DNA of 64,000 nt from Mycobacterium sp. MFM001 (GTDB lineage: Bacteria; Actinomycetota; Actinomycetes; Mycobacteriales; Mycobacteriaceae), in contig NZ_BFAB01000014.1 of assembly GCF_003402475.1 (NCBI RefSeq), positions 1-64,000 on the forward strand, in the 5' to 3' direction. A program made the translations under genes and the position numbers. This document shows, piece by piece, positions 1 to 8,627 of the stretch. The notes under the pieces were generated by a model. The model was not told the DNA's origin and did no database searches. It saw only the letters and a program-made list of their open reading frames with translations. Numbering within the stretch: position 1 is the stretch's first letter; each line of letters opens with the position of its first letter.

Positions 1-13
1 CTATTTTCGAGAG

Positions 14-61
14 AGACGCAAAGTCCCCTCGACACGCCGGGAAAAAGGTAACTTTGCGTCT
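14..61. terminator. Inverted repeat, probable terminator of the gene upstream of the window
   Basis: AGACGCAAAGT at 14-24 pairs perfectly with ACTTTGCGTCT at 51-61 (11 bp, 26-base loop). Nothing else is visible between base 1 and the first start codon at 132. There is no T-run, as is common for mycobacterial hairpins. The arm shares its GACGCA core with hairpins at 54634 and 61873, so it may belong to a dispersed palindrome family. Confidence 0.5.
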
Positions 62-131
62 GCTCACCAAAGGTAAATGACCAGCGTCTCAACTGGTCCG
101 CCTGACCCGCCGATTCATGGAGGCGTCGTAG

Positions 132-1190
132 ATGGATGGCATGGCGGAGCTGGTGCCGGTCCTGCTGGCCCACCAGTTCGACGAAGCCGCGCTGCAACGC
201 TATCTGGGCGGGCGGCTGCCGGGGTTCGACACCGGGATGCAAGTGCGTCAGTTTCAGGGCGGCCAGAGTAATCCGACGTTTCATCTGAGTACCGCTGCCG
301 GCGAGTACGTGCTGCGCAAGAAGCCGCCCGGCACGCTGCTGCCGCGTGCCCACGAGGTAGAGCGCGAGTACCGCGTGATGGCAGCCCTGGCCGACACCGA
401 CGTGCCAGTGCCACGGATGCGGCTACTGTGCGACGACGAATCGGTGATCGGCACAACATTTTTCGTCATGGACCATGTCCCCGGGCGAATCTTTCCCGAC
501 CGGGTGATGCGCGAGTGCACACCCGAGCACCGCGCCGCGATCTATGAGGATCTGGCTCGGGTGCTGGCGGCGCTGCACTGCGTGGATTGGCGCGCGGTCG
601 GTCTCGAGGGCTTCGGCAAGCCCGAGGGTTACATGCAGCGGCAGGTCGCGCTGTGGACCAAACAGTGGCACGCCGCAAAGGTCGAGGACACCCCGGCGAT
701 GGACATGCTGGCGGCGTGGCTGCCCGAGCACTTGCCGCCCGACGACGAGCCGGCATGCATCGCCCACGGCGACTACCGGTTGGGCAACGTGCTGATCCAT
801 CCGACCGAGCCGCGCGTGGTCGCGGTGCTGGACTGGGAACTCGCGACCATCGGCCATCCGCTGGCCGACCTGGCCTATGCCTGCCTGACCTACCACCTTC
901 CGGCCGACTCCACCGGCCGAAGTGGCGTGGCGGGCGAGGACTTGGCGGGCACCGGCATTCCCGACGAGGACGCATTTGTCGCGAGCTATTGCCGCCATGC
1001 GGGCCGGGAAATCCCTGACTCGCTCGACGTCTTCGTGGTGTTCTCCATGTTTCGGCTGGCATCGATCGGGGCGGGCGTCTATCGGCGCGGAATCGAAGGG
1101 AACGCGGCGGATTCGCGGGCAGCCACGTTCCGGGAGCGCTATCGCGAGCTGGCACAGATGGCGTGGACGCTGGCGCAGGATATGGATTAG
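132..1190 (+). CDS. Phosphotransferase family protein (APH/ACAD10-like kinase)
   Basis: The 352-residue protein has the aminoglycoside-phosphotransferase fold. The catalytic-loop motif HGDYRLGN and the metal-binding LDWE lie in the middle of the chain, and an N-terminal lobe carries the LRKKPPG nucleotide-binding strand. Close family members occur next to acyl-CoA dehydrogenases and are thought to phosphorylate hydroxyacyl-CoA-type substrates rather than antibiotics; that role is inferred. GGAGG eight bases before the ATG at 132 supports the start. Its stop overlaps by 4 bases the stop of the convergent flavoprotein gene. Aminoglycoside resistance is unlikely from this sequence type. Confidence 0.8.
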   Translation: MDGMAELVPVLLAHQFDEAALQRYLGGRLPGFDTGMQVRQFQGGQSNPTFHLSTAAGEYVLRKKPPGTLLPRAHEVEREYRVMAALADTDVPVPRMRLLCDDESVIGTTFFVMDHVPGRIFPDRVMRECTPEHRAAIYEDLARVLAALHCVDWRAVGLEGFGKPEGYMQRQVALWTKQWHAAKVEDTPAMDMLAAWLPEHLPPDDEPACIAHGDYRLGNVLIHPTEPRVVAVLDWELATIGHPLADLAYACLTYHLPADSTGRSGVAGEDLAGTGIPDEDAFVASYCRHAGREIPDSLDVFVVFSMFRLASIGAGVYRRGIEGNAADSRAATFRERYRELAQMAWTLAQDMD

Positions 1191-2785
1191 TCCACAGACT
1201 GACCCGTCGCCGCACAGTAACCGGCGCGGTAGCCGAAAACCATTGCCGGGCCGATAGTTCCGCCGGCGCCGCCATAGGCCCGCCCGGTCACCCCGGCCAT
1301 CGCGTTGCCGGCGGCGAACAGCCCCGGTATCGGCGCTCCGTTGACGTGCTGCACCCGCCCGTCGCGGTCGGTGCGCGGACCGCCCTTGGTGCCCATCGCG
1401 CCCACCGACACCGGCACCGCAAAGTAGGGGGCGGTGTCGATCGGACCCAATGTCTTTCCCGCCGGCGTGGTGGCGCGTTCGTCGCCCCAGTAGCCGTCGT
1501 ATGCGCTTGAGCCGCGCCCGAATTCGGGATCGGATCCGTCCGCGACGTCGCGGTTCCAGTGTTCGACGGTGCGAGCCAGCCCGTCGGCGTCGATGCCGGT
1601 CTTGGTGCCCAGCTCGGCAAAATCGGCGGAGGCGTTGAACCAGTCCGGCACCGGCTCCCCTGGTGCGACCCCGAGGAACCCGTAGCGTTTCAGGTGCAGC
1701 GAGTCGAAGACGATCCACGCCGGGTCGTTGACGTAGCCGTCGCGCGGATCGAGGTAATGGAAGGCGCCGGCCATCGAGTTGTAGTCGCACGCCTCGTTGA
1801 CGAACCGGCGGCCGGCCCGGTTGACGATGATGCTGCGCGGACGGGTTCGTTCCAGGCGTACGCTGCGGCTGCGCTGATGCCCGTCGATGGTGTCGCCGGG
1901 GATCTGCACAATCGGCACCCACCAGGCTTCGCCCATGTTGGCCAGCTCGGCGCCCTGTGACATCGCCATCCGCAGCCCGTCGCCGGTGTTGTTCGGCGGC
2001 GAGACCGCACCATGCATCGGCCCGCGCAGAAAAGCCTTGACCCACAGCGGATTCCACTCGAAGCCACCAGTGCCCAGGATGACGCCGCGACGCGCGCGAA
2101 CCGTTCGTGAACCCACCCTGACGCCCGCGATGCCGTCGCCGCCGGCAACAAGTTCCTCTGCGCGCGCACCGGTCTGCGGCGTCACACCCAAGTCCAGCAA
2201 TCCCTTGAGTAACCCGGCGATCAGCGCGGTGCCCGCCACACACAGGTCGGCGCCTTCATCGACGTCTGCGTGCAGCCGCGCGCGGGTCTCGGCGTCGAAC
2301 CCGACATTGGACCAGTCGGCGGGAAACGACGTGATCGCATCACGCCACTCGCCCAACTGCGCCAGATCGTAAGGCGCAGCGGAAAAAGACCTACCGCCAG
2401 TAGGCCGCCCGCCCGGCAGCTCCGGTTTGTAGTCGGGGAAACCGGTCGCGATTTCAAAGCGCAGGCCACTGTGCGCCTCGACGAAATCGAGCATCGCCGG
2501 GCCGGTTTGCACGAACGTCTCGACCAGCGGCTCGTCCATCGACCCGAAAGACTGTGCCCGCAGGTAGCTCAACGCGTCGTCGACCGTCAATTCGCCGTCC
2601 GGGCAACGGTTGTGGGCCGGAATCCACACCACGCCACCCGACACCGCGGTGGTGCCGCCAACCGTCGGCGCCTTCTCGTACACCGCCACCGAGGCGCCGT
2701 GGGCGGCTGCGGTCAGGGCGGCTGTGAGGCCGGCGCCGCCGCTGCCGAGCACGACGACGTCGACTTCGTGGTCCCAAGAAGGCAT
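1187..2785 (-). CDS. FAD-dependent 3-ketosteroid dehydrogenase-like oxidoreductase
   Basis: A 532-residue flavoprotein of the fumarate reductase/KstD family. The N-terminus has the Rossmann motif VLGSGGAGLTAALTA (residues about 10-24). The C-terminus has GRAYGGAGGTIGPAM, where KstD enzymes place the tyrosine and glycine that bind the 3-keto group. The family introduces double bonds next to a ketone in steroid A rings or similar rings, or reduces enoates; the substrate here is unknown. I chose the ATG at 2785 because GAAAGGA precedes it and the FAD motif follows at once. It lies 11 bases after the IclR gene on the same strand, so the two are probably co-transcribed. A second paralogue is at 6915. 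Confidence 0.8.
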   Translation of the reverse strand: MPSWDHEVDVVVLGSGGAGLTAALTAAAHGASVAVYEKAPTVGGTTAVSGGVVWIPAHNRCPDGELTVDDALSYLRAQSFGSMDEPLVETFVQTGPAMLDFVEAHSGLRFEIATGFPDYKPELPGGRPTGGRSFSAAPYDLAQLGEWRDAITSFPADWSNVGFDAETRARLHADVDEGADLCVAGTALIAGLLKGLLDLGVTPQTGARAEELVAGGDGIAGVRVGSRTVRARRGVILGTGGFEWNPLWVKAFLRGPMHGAVSPPNNTGDGLRMAMSQGAELANMGEAWWVPIVQIPGDTIDGHQRSRSVRLERTRPRSIIVNRAGRRFVNEACDYNSMAGAFHYLDPRDGYVNDPAWIVFDSLHLKRYGFLGVAPGEPVPDWFNASADFAELGTKTGIDADGLARTVEHWNRDVADGSDPEFGRGSSAYDGYWGDERATTPAGKTLGPIDTAPYFAVPVSVGAMGTKGGPRTDRDGRVQHVNGAPIPGLFAAGNAMAGVTGRAYGGAGGTIGPAMVFGYRAGYCAATGQSVD

Positions 2786-2796
2786 CGAGAGTCCTT

Positions 2797-3465
2797 TCAG
2801 CTCAGAATTGCCGACAATTCCTTGGCCGCCTTGATCACCGCGTCCTTGCCGCGCAGCACGACGTCCTCGCGGTGCGAGATCAGGTTGATACACGTTGGCG
2901 GCGACGGCGGTTGGCGATGCACCGGCACTGCCAGGCCGTAGGTGTTCGGCTCGATCTCACCGTGGGTGATCACCCAGCCCTGCTCGCGGGCCCGCGAGAC
3001 CAGGTCGCGTTCCCCGGGCCGCGGCGGCATGCTCGCCAGCAGCGCGATGCCGGCCGCGCCGCGGTGCAGCGGGTAGCGGCTGCCCTCGTGGAACGCCAGC
3101 TGGTAGGCGACCTGGGTGGGCACGATCACCGCGAGTGCCACCTGCTGGTCGCCCTCGGCCACCAGCAGCGACACCGTGGTGCCCAGATCGTCGGCCAACG
3201 CCCGCAGCGTTGGCACGCTCAGCTGGCGCATGTTGCGGTCGAACGACGCACCCAACACCGCCAGCCCCGCCGCCGGGCGGTACCGGCCGTCTTCGCCCTT
3301 GGCGACCAACCGGAACTCGGCCAGCGTGCCCAGCAGCCGGTAGGCGATCGTGCGGTGCACCCCGACGCCGTCGGCGACCTGTTGGACCGTCATGCCCGCG
3401 GGCGCGGCGGCGACCAGTTGCAGCGCGGCCAGCCCCCTGGCCAGCGTCTGCGAACCGTTCACCAC
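2797..3465 (-). CDS. IclR-family transcriptional regulator (MhpR-like position)
   Basis: The 222-residue protein has an N-terminal winged helix (about residues 5-60, with LADGVGVHRTIAYRLL-type helices) and an IclR effector domain. It is divergent from mhpC-mhpA-mhpB. In E. coli the IclR-family activator MhpR is likewise divergent from the mhp operon, so a role as phenylpropionate-responsive regulator is a reasonable inference. Overlapping inverted repeats in the 87-base intergenic space (3507-3533) are its likely operator. The start is one of two adjacent GTG codons (3465 or 3462); no strong ribosome site decides between them. Confidence 0.8.
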   Translation of the reverse strand: MVNGSQTLARGLAALQLVAAAPAGMTVQQVADGVGVHRTIAYRLLGTLAEFRLVAKGEDGRYRPAAGLAVLGASFDRNMRQLSVPTLRALADDLGTTVSLLVAEGDQQVALAVIVPTQVAYQLAFHEGSRYPLHRGAAGIALLASMPPRPGERDLVSRAREQGWVITHGEIEPNTYGLAVPVHRQPPSPPTCINLISHREDVVLRGKDAVIKAAKELSAILS

Positions 3466-3506
3466 CTTGACAGACCACCGATAGAGAGTGATGCTCTACA
3501 GATATT

Positions 3507-3533
3507 GCACATTAGTGTGCGATTTTAGCACAC
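3507..3533. promoter_or_regulatory. Overlapping inverted repeats, putative IclR operator
   Basis: GCACA at 3507-3511 pairs with TGTGC at 3516-3520, and GTGTGC at 3515-3520 also pairs with GCACAC at 3528-3533. The central GTGTGC half-site is therefore shared by two overlapping palindromes. They lie between the divergent IclR gene and mhpC, where a regulator would act on both promoters. Binding is inferred from position and symmetry only. Confidence 0.5.
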
Positions 3534-3552
3534 GACCTGAGCGGATACGAGA

Positions 3553-4434
3553 ATGGGATTTCCGGTGACGGAGTACGAGAGCGTCTGGAGCGACTTGCAG
3601 GGTGTTCCGTTCGAGCAGGGCTACGTGGAGGCGGGCGGCGTCCGAACCCGCTATCTACATGCCGGTGACCTCGAAAGGCCGGTGCTGGTCCTCCTGCACG
3701 GTTCCGGCGGCCACGCCGAGGCGTACGTCCGCAACCTGGAGGCCCACGCCGAACACTTCTCCACTTGGTCGATCGACATGTTGGGCCACGGCTACACCGA
3801 CAAGCCCGGTCATCCGCTCGAAATACCGCACTACGTCGAGCATCTGATCGCGGTGCTGGACGCCATCGGCGCGCAGCGTGCGCACCTGTCCGGTGAGTCG
3901 CTCGGCGGCTGGGTGGCCGCGCGGGCCGCCGTCGACCACCCGGAGCGGGTCGACCGTCTCGTGCTCAACACCGCCGGTGGCTCGCAGGCCGATCCCGAAG
4001 TGATGCAACGGATTATCACGCTGTCGATGGCGGCCGCCGAGAATCCGACCTGGGAGACCGTGCAGGCGCGGATCAAGTGGCTGATGGCCGACAAGTCCAA
4101 GGACTACGACGATTTGGTGGCCAGCCGCCAACGTGTCTACCGGCAACCGGGTTTCGTTGCCGCGATGCGCGACATCATGGCGCTGCAGGATCCCGAGATC
4201 CGGGCACGCAACCTGCTCGGCCCGGCTGAGTACGGCGCCATCACCGCGCCCACCCTGGTGCTGTGGACTAGCGACGACCCTACCGCCGACGTCGACGAGG
4301 GCCGCCGCATCGCCTCGATGATCCCCGGTGCGCGCTTCGAGGTGATGCCCGGCTGCGGGCACTGGCCGCAGTACGAGGACGCCAAGACATTCAACCGGCT
4401 GCATCTCGACTTCCTGCTGGGACGTATGCAGTGA
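3553..4434 (+). CDS. mhpC: Alpha/beta hydrolase, meta-cleavage product hydrolase (MhpC-like)
   Basis: A 293-residue alpha/beta hydrolase with the oxyanion strand LLHGSGGHAEAY, nucleophile elbow GESLGG (Ser116), a late Asp in the SDDP loop and catalytic His in GCGHWPQ. Enzymes of this group hydrolyse the C-C bond of the ring-opened product of extradiol dioxygenases. Directly downstream are an mhpA-type hydroxylase and an mhpB-type dioxygenase, which makes the MhpC role (2-hydroxy-6-ketonona-2,4-dienedioate hydrolase) the best reading. A steroid HsaD-like or biphenyl BphD-like specificity cannot be excluded. The gene overlaps mhpA by four bases (GTGA). Confidence 0.75.
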   Translation: MGFPVTEYESVWSDLQGVPFEQGYVEAGGVRTRYLHAGDLERPVLVLLHGSGGHAEAYVRNLEAHAEHFSTWSIDMLGHGYTDKPGHPLEIPHYVEHLIAVLDAIGAQRAHLSGESLGGWVAARAAVDHPERVDRLVLNTAGGSQADPEVMQRIITLSMAAAENPTWETVQARIKWLMADKSKDYDDLVASRQRVYRQPGFVAAMRDIMALQDPEIRARNLLGPAEYGAITAPTLVLWTSDDPTADVDEGRRIASMIPGARFEVMPGCGHWPQYEDAKTFNRLHLDFLLGRMQ

Positions 4435-6092
4435 CCACCGACGTAGACGTCGTCGTGGTCGGGGCCGGCCCTGTCGGGTTGACGTTGGCCAACATCCTTG
4501 GGCTGCAAGGTGTTCGGACGTTGGTGGTCGACGAGCGTGCGTCGCTGATCGACTATCCGCGCGGCGTCGGTCTGGACGACGAGGCGTTGCGGACCTTCCA
4601 GGCGATCGGTCTGGTCGACACGATCCTGCCGCACACGGTGCCCAACCAGATCCTGCGGTTCGTCGACGCCAAGCGGCGGGTGCTGGCCGAGATGGCCCCG
4701 GCCGACGCCCGGTTCGGCTGGCCCAAGCGCAACGGCTTCGTCCAGCCGCTGGTCGACGCGGAATTACTGCGCGGCTTGGACAGATTCGAGCACGTCGAGG
4801 TGTGGTGGGACCGCCCGATGACCTCCTGCGCTTCGGCCGCCGATGCGGTGACCGTCGAGCTCGGTGGCGGTGACAGCGTGCGCGCACGCTATGTCGTCGG
4901 CTGCGACGGCGGGCGCAGCACCACCCGGCGGCTGATGGGGGTGTCCTTCGACGGCACCACCTCGTCGACCCGCTGGCTGGTCATCGACCTCGCCAACGAT
5001 CCACTCGGCCATCCGAACAGCGAAGTCGGCGCGGACCCCGAACGCCCGTACGCGTCGATATCGATCGCGCACGGAATTCGCCGGTTCGAGTTCATGATTC
5101 ACGCCGACGAGACCGACGAGCAGGCCGAGGACCCAGCGTTTCTCGCGCGCATGCTCGCGCCGTTCGTCCCGCACCCGGACCGCGTCGACGTGATCCGCCG
5201 CCGGGTGTACACCCACCACTCCCGGATCGCCGGCGCGTTCCGGCGCGGCCGGCTGCTGCTCGCCGGCGACGCCGCGCATCTGATGCCGGTATGGCAGGGG
5301 CAGGGCTACAACAGCGGTATCCGGGACGCCGCCAATCTCGGCTGGAAGCTGGCCGCAGTGGTGAACGGTCAGGCCGACGACGCGTTGCTCGACACCTACG
5401 ACGTGGAACGACGCAAGCACGCCCGGGCGATGATCGACCTGTCCACGATGGTGGGCCGGGTCATCTCGCCGACCAACCGCCGGGTGGCCGCCGTCCGTGA
5501 CCTGCTGGTGCGGTCGGCGTCAATTGTGCCTTCGCTCAAGCGATATGTGCTCGAGATGCGGTTCAAACCGATGCCGCGCTATGAGCACGGCGCCGTCGTG
5601 CACACCACACCGGACTCACCGGTCGGCACCTTGTTCGTGCAACCCCGGGTGGACATCCGCGACAAGCAGAACGTCATGCTCGACGACGTGCTGGGCACCG
5701 GTTTCGCCGTGCTGTGCTGGAACAACAACCCACGTGAAATCCTCGGCGCCGCAGCATTTTCCGATTGGCAAAAGCTGGGCGCCCGGTTCGTGGCGGCGCG
5801 GCCCCTGACCCAGCTGCACTGGACCGGACACGACGACCCCGACGTGGTGATCGTCGGCGACCGTGACGGTGACCTGAAAGCCTGGTTCGACGCCCGCCGG
5901 GAATCCGTGCTGTTCCTGCGTCCCGATCGCTGCATCGCCGGCGCCTGCATCGCCCAACTCGCACCGCAGTTGAGCGCCAAGCTCTTCGACGTCCTCACCT
6001 TGACTCCGGGAGGAAACCGTGCCGCTAGCCCTGTGCTGTACGTCTCACAGCCCGCTACTGAATCTGCCCGGGCCGTCGCAGGACCTCCTTGA
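4431..6092 (+). CDS. mhpA: 3-(3-hydroxyphenyl)propionate hydroxylase-type FAD monooxygenase
   Basis: A 553-residue class A flavin monooxygenase, the length of E. coli MhpA. The GxGxxG motif VVGAGPVGLTLAN is at residues 7-19, the DG motif in VVGCDGGRSTTRRL, and the GD motif LLLAGDAAHLMPVWQGQG near residue 285. Known enzymes use NAD(P)H and oxygen to place a second hydroxyl on 3-hydroxyphenylpropionate, giving the catechol that MhpB cleaves. The GTG start at 4431 overlaps the mhpC stop, indicating translational coupling. The C-terminal thioredoxin-like tail typical of the family is present. The 3' end overlaps mhpB by 74 bases. Confidence 0.85.
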   Translation: MTTDVDVVVVGAGPVGLTLANILGLQGVRTLVVDERASLIDYPRGVGLDDEALRTFQAIGLVDTILPHTVPNQILRFVDAKRRVLAEMAPADARFGWPKRNGFVQPLVDAELLRGLDRFEHVEVWWDRPMTSCASAADAVTVELGGGDSVRARYVVGCDGGRSTTRRLMGVSFDGTTSSTRWLVIDLANDPLGHPNSEVGADPERPYASISIAHGIRRFEFMIHADETDEQAEDPAFLARMLAPFVPHPDRVDVIRRRVYTHHSRIAGAFRRGRLLLAGDAAHLMPVWQGQGYNSGIRDAANLGWKLAAVVNGQADDALLDTYDVERRKHARAMIDLSTMVGRVISPTNRRVAAVRDLLVRSASIVPSLKRYVLEMRFKPMPRYEHGAVVHTTPDSPVGTLFVQPRVDIRDKQNVMLDDVLGTGFAVLCWNNNPREILGAAAFSDWQKLGARFVAARPLTQLHWTGHDDPDVVIVGDRDGDLKAWFDARRESVLFLRPDRCIAGACIAQLAPQLSAKLFDVLTLTPGGNRAASPVLYVSQPATESARAVAGPP

Positions 6093-6918
6093 TGACATCG
6101 ACGCCGCACTCGCCCAGGCTCGCGACTTCGTCGACGATTTCGACCCCGAACTCGTCGTGGTCTTTGCGCCGGACCACTACAACGGGTTCTTCTACAAGCT
6201 GATGCCGCCGTTCTGTATCGGCACATCCGCCCAGGGCGTAGGCGACTACGGCACGTACGCCGGACCGCTCGACGTCCCCGAGGACATTGCCGCCGGCTGC
6301 GCGAAAGCCGTTCTCGCAGCGGGCGTCGACATCGCGATATCCGCGTGCATGGACGTGGACCACGGCACCGCCCAGCCGCTGGAGAAACTGTTCGGCGACG
6401 CCACGGCCCGGCCGGTGATTCCGTTCTTCATCAACTCGGTCGCCACCCCCCTCGGACCACTGCAACGGTGCCGGGCGCTCGGTGACGCTGTCGGCAGTCA
6501 CCTGGCCACGCTGGACAAGCGGGTGCTGGTGCTCGGATCCGGTGGGCTCTCACATGATCCGCCTGTGACTGTGCGCGACGGGCCGATGACCGCCGAGCAG
6601 CGGCAGGCCCGCCAGACGGCCGTGATCGACGCGGCCAGGACCTATGCCGATGGCACCAGCGACCGCCAACCGATCAATCCCGCCTGGGATCATCGCTTCC
6701 TCGACATCGTCGACTCCGGACAGCTGGCCGACCTCGACGGTTGGTCCAACTCGTTCATCACCCACGAGGGCGGCAACTCCGCGCACGAAATCCGCACCTG
6801 GGTCGCCGCTTTCGCGGCTATGGCCGCAGCAGGGCCGTACCGGACCACGGTGCGCTACTACAAAGCGGCCGCCGAGCTCATCGCCGGCTTCGCCATCCGG
6901 ACGGCGGTGCCGACGTGA
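6019..6918 (+). CDS. mhpB: 3-(2,3-dihydroxyphenyl)propionate 1,2-dioxygenase-type extradiol dioxygenase
   Basis: The 299-residue protein matches class III (LigB-type) extradiol dioxygenases and is very like E. coli MhpB: an SHSPLLN N-terminus, VVFAPDHYNGFFY, a conserved MDVDHGTAQPLE loop with the catalytic histidine, and LGSGGLSHDPP. It would open 2,3-dihydroxyphenylpropionate next to the hydroxyls using Fe(II). The GTG at 6019 follows GGGAGGAAAC, a strong ribosome site lying inside the end of mhpA. The gene is embedded in the mhpC-mhpA-mhpB order and couples by GTGA to the next gene. Confidence 0.9.
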   Translation: MPLALCCTSHSPLLNLPGPSQDLLDDIDAALAQARDFVDDFDPELVVVFAPDHYNGFFYKLMPPFCIGTSAQGVGDYGTYAGPLDVPEDIAAGCAKAVLAAGVDIAISACMDVDHGTAQPLEKLFGDATARPVIPFFINSVATPLGPLQRCRALGDAVGSHLATLDKRVLVLGSGGLSHDPPVTVRDGPMTAEQRQARQTAVIDAARTYADGTSDRQPINPAWDHRFLDIVDSGQLADLDGWSNSFITHEGGNSAHEIRTWVAAFAAMAAAGPYRTTVRYYKAAAELIAGFAIRTAVPT

Positions 6919-8627
6919 CGCATGAAGTCGACGTATTGGTGGTCGGTTCCGGCGGCGGCGGCATGACGGCCGCGCTGACGGCCGACGCCGCCGGGCTGGA
7001 GACGCTGGTCGTCGAAAAGTCTTCGCATTTCGGGGGTTCCACCGCGCTGTCCGGCGGCGGGATCTGGGTGCCCGGTGCGCCTGCGCAACGCCGCGAGGGT
7101 TACACCCCGTCGCCCGACGGTGTCGTCGAGTACCTGCGCCGCATCACCGAAGGACTGGTCAGCGACGCCCGGATCCGCCAATACGTCGAGGCGGCGCCGC
7201 AGATGATGGAGTTCCTCGAACAGCTCAGCCCGTGGTTCGAATTCGTCTGGAAGCCCGGTTACGCCGACTACTACCCGGAGTTGCCCGGCGGTTCGGGGCT
7301 GGGCAGCACGATCAACGTGCCGGCGATCGACCTGCGCACGCTGGGGGACGAGGAGCAGCACCTGCTGCAGCCGCTGGCGCTGGCGCCGCGGGGAATCTGG
7401 CTGGGCCCCAAAGAGCTTCGGTCCTTCTATCAGGTTCGCCAGTCGTGGGCGGGCAAGGCAGTTCTGGTCAAACTAGTGTGGCGCATGGTCCGGGCGCGGG
7501 TTTTCGGCGACCGGATGGCGGCCATCGGCCAGTCGCTGGCGGCACGGCTGCGGCTGGCGATGAGGGACCGCGGCATCTCGCTGTGGCTGGACTCGCCGAT
7601 GACGCAGCTGATCACCGACGCCGACGGCTCGGTGACCGGCGCCGTCGTCGTCAAAGACAGTGTGCCACAGCGGATCCACGCCCGCCGCGGCGTCATACTG
7701 GCGACCGGCGGTTTCGACCACGACCTCGCCTGGCGCAAAGAACACCAGCCGGTCGTCGACCACGACTGGAGCTTCGGCAACGCCGCGGCCACCGGCGACG
7801 GCATCCGCGCCGGCCAGCAGGTCGGCGCCGCCGCCGACCTACTCGACGAAGCGTGGTGGTTCCCCGCCATCCAATGGCCCGACGGCAGGCTGCAATTCAT
7901 GCTCAACGAGCGCATGATGCCGTCGCAGTTCATCGTCAACGGCGACGGGAAACGCTTCTTCAACGAGGCTGCGCCTTACATGGACTTCGGCCACGCCATG
8001 CTCGAGGGACAGAAAACCGGTGTCACCCACATCCCGTGCTGGCTGATCACCGACCATCGGTCCTGGAACCGGTACGTCGTCGCCGGACACCTTCCGCTGC
8101 CGAAGATTCCGGGCGCGCCGGTGCCCACCGGCCGCAAGGTGCCGCAAGCGTGGCTGGAATCCGGTGTGGTCAAGTCCGCCACCAGCTGGGCGGACCTGGC
8201 CGCCAAGATCGGAGTCCCCGCCGCCGCGCTGCAAGACACCGCAACACGATTCAACGAGCTGGCCCGCAAGGGCCACGACGACGACTTCAACAGAGGTGAC
8301 AGCGTTTACGACAACTATTACGGAGACCCCACCCTGGACAATCCCAACCTGTATCCCCTGGGCAAACCGCCCTACTACGCGTTCCAGATCATCCTCGGCG
8401 ACCTCGGCACGTCGGGCGGCTTGCGCACCGACGAGCATGCCCGTGTGCTGCGGGCCGACGACAGCGTGGTGCGCGGCCTGTACGCGGTGGGCAATACCGC
8501 GGCGCCGGTGATGGGTCGCAGTTACGCCGGCGCAGGCGCCACGATCGGACCGGCCATGACGTTCGGCTACGTCGCGGCCAAACACCTTGTCACCCAACGG
8601 TCAACCCTTATTGGAGGTAACCAGTGA
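6915..8627 (+). CDS. FAD-dependent 3-ketosteroid-delta1-dehydrogenase-like protein
   Basis: A 570-residue KstD-family flavoprotein. The FAD motif VLVVGSGGGGMTAALTA begins at residue 7. STALSGGGIWVPG and the C-terminal GRSYAGAGATIGPAM supply the conserved substrate-site tyrosine and glycines. The true start is the GTG at 6915 overlapping the mhpB stop; the open frame extends further upstream but only as a shadow of mhpB. It is paralogous to the gene at 1187. A dehydrogenase in a phenylpropionate-type operon suggests that ring desaturation of an alicyclic or steroid-like precursor precedes ring cleavage. This is inference. Confidence 0.8.
   Translation: MTHEVDVLVVGSGGGGMTAALTADAAGLETLVVEKSSHFGGSTALSGGGIWVPGAPAQRREGYTPSPDGVVEYLRRITEGLVSDARIRQYVEAAPQMMEFLEQLSPWFEFVWKPGYADYYPELPGGSGLGSTINVPAIDLRTLGDEEQHLLQPLALAPRGIWLGPKELRSFYQVRQSWAGKAVLVKLVWRMVRARVFGDRMAAIGQSLAARLRLAMRDRGISLWLDSPMTQLITDADGSVTGAVVVKDSVPQRIHARRGVILATGGFDHDLAWRKEHQPVVDHDWSFGNAAATGDGIRAGQQVGAAADLLDEAWWFPAIQWPDGRLQFMLNERMMPSQFIVNGDGKRFFNEAAPYMDFGHAMLEGQKTGVTHIPCWLITDHRSWNRYVVAGHLPLPKIPGAPVPTGRKVPQAWLESGVVKSATSWADLAAKIGVPAAALQDTATRFNELARKGHDDDFNRGDSVYDNYYGDPTLDNPNLYPLGKPPYYAFQIILGDLGTSGGLRTDEHARVLRADDSVVRGLYAVGNTAAPVMGRSYAGAGATIGPAMTFGYVAAKHLVTQRSTLIGGNQ

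Noticed and set aside
77..271. Small plus-strand frame of 64 residues at the window start
   Set aside because: It overlaps the phosphotransferase start out of frame, has no ribosome site and low-complexity sequence.
132..1190. Aminoglycoside resistance gene
   Set aside because: The APH fold is shared, but sequence and setting fit the ACAD10-like catabolic kinase group, and there is no mobile context.
423..2243. Long minus-strand frame (606 residues) over the first two genes
   Set aside because: Arg/Gly/His-rich translation without motifs, antisense or out of frame to the phosphotransferase and flavoprotein genes; a typical GC-rich shadow.
6741..6914. N-terminal extension of the KstD-like gene inside mhpB
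   Set aside because: Arg-rich shadow sequence; the GTG at 6915 overlaps the mhpB stop exactly as in the neighbouring genes, and the FAD motif starts right after it.
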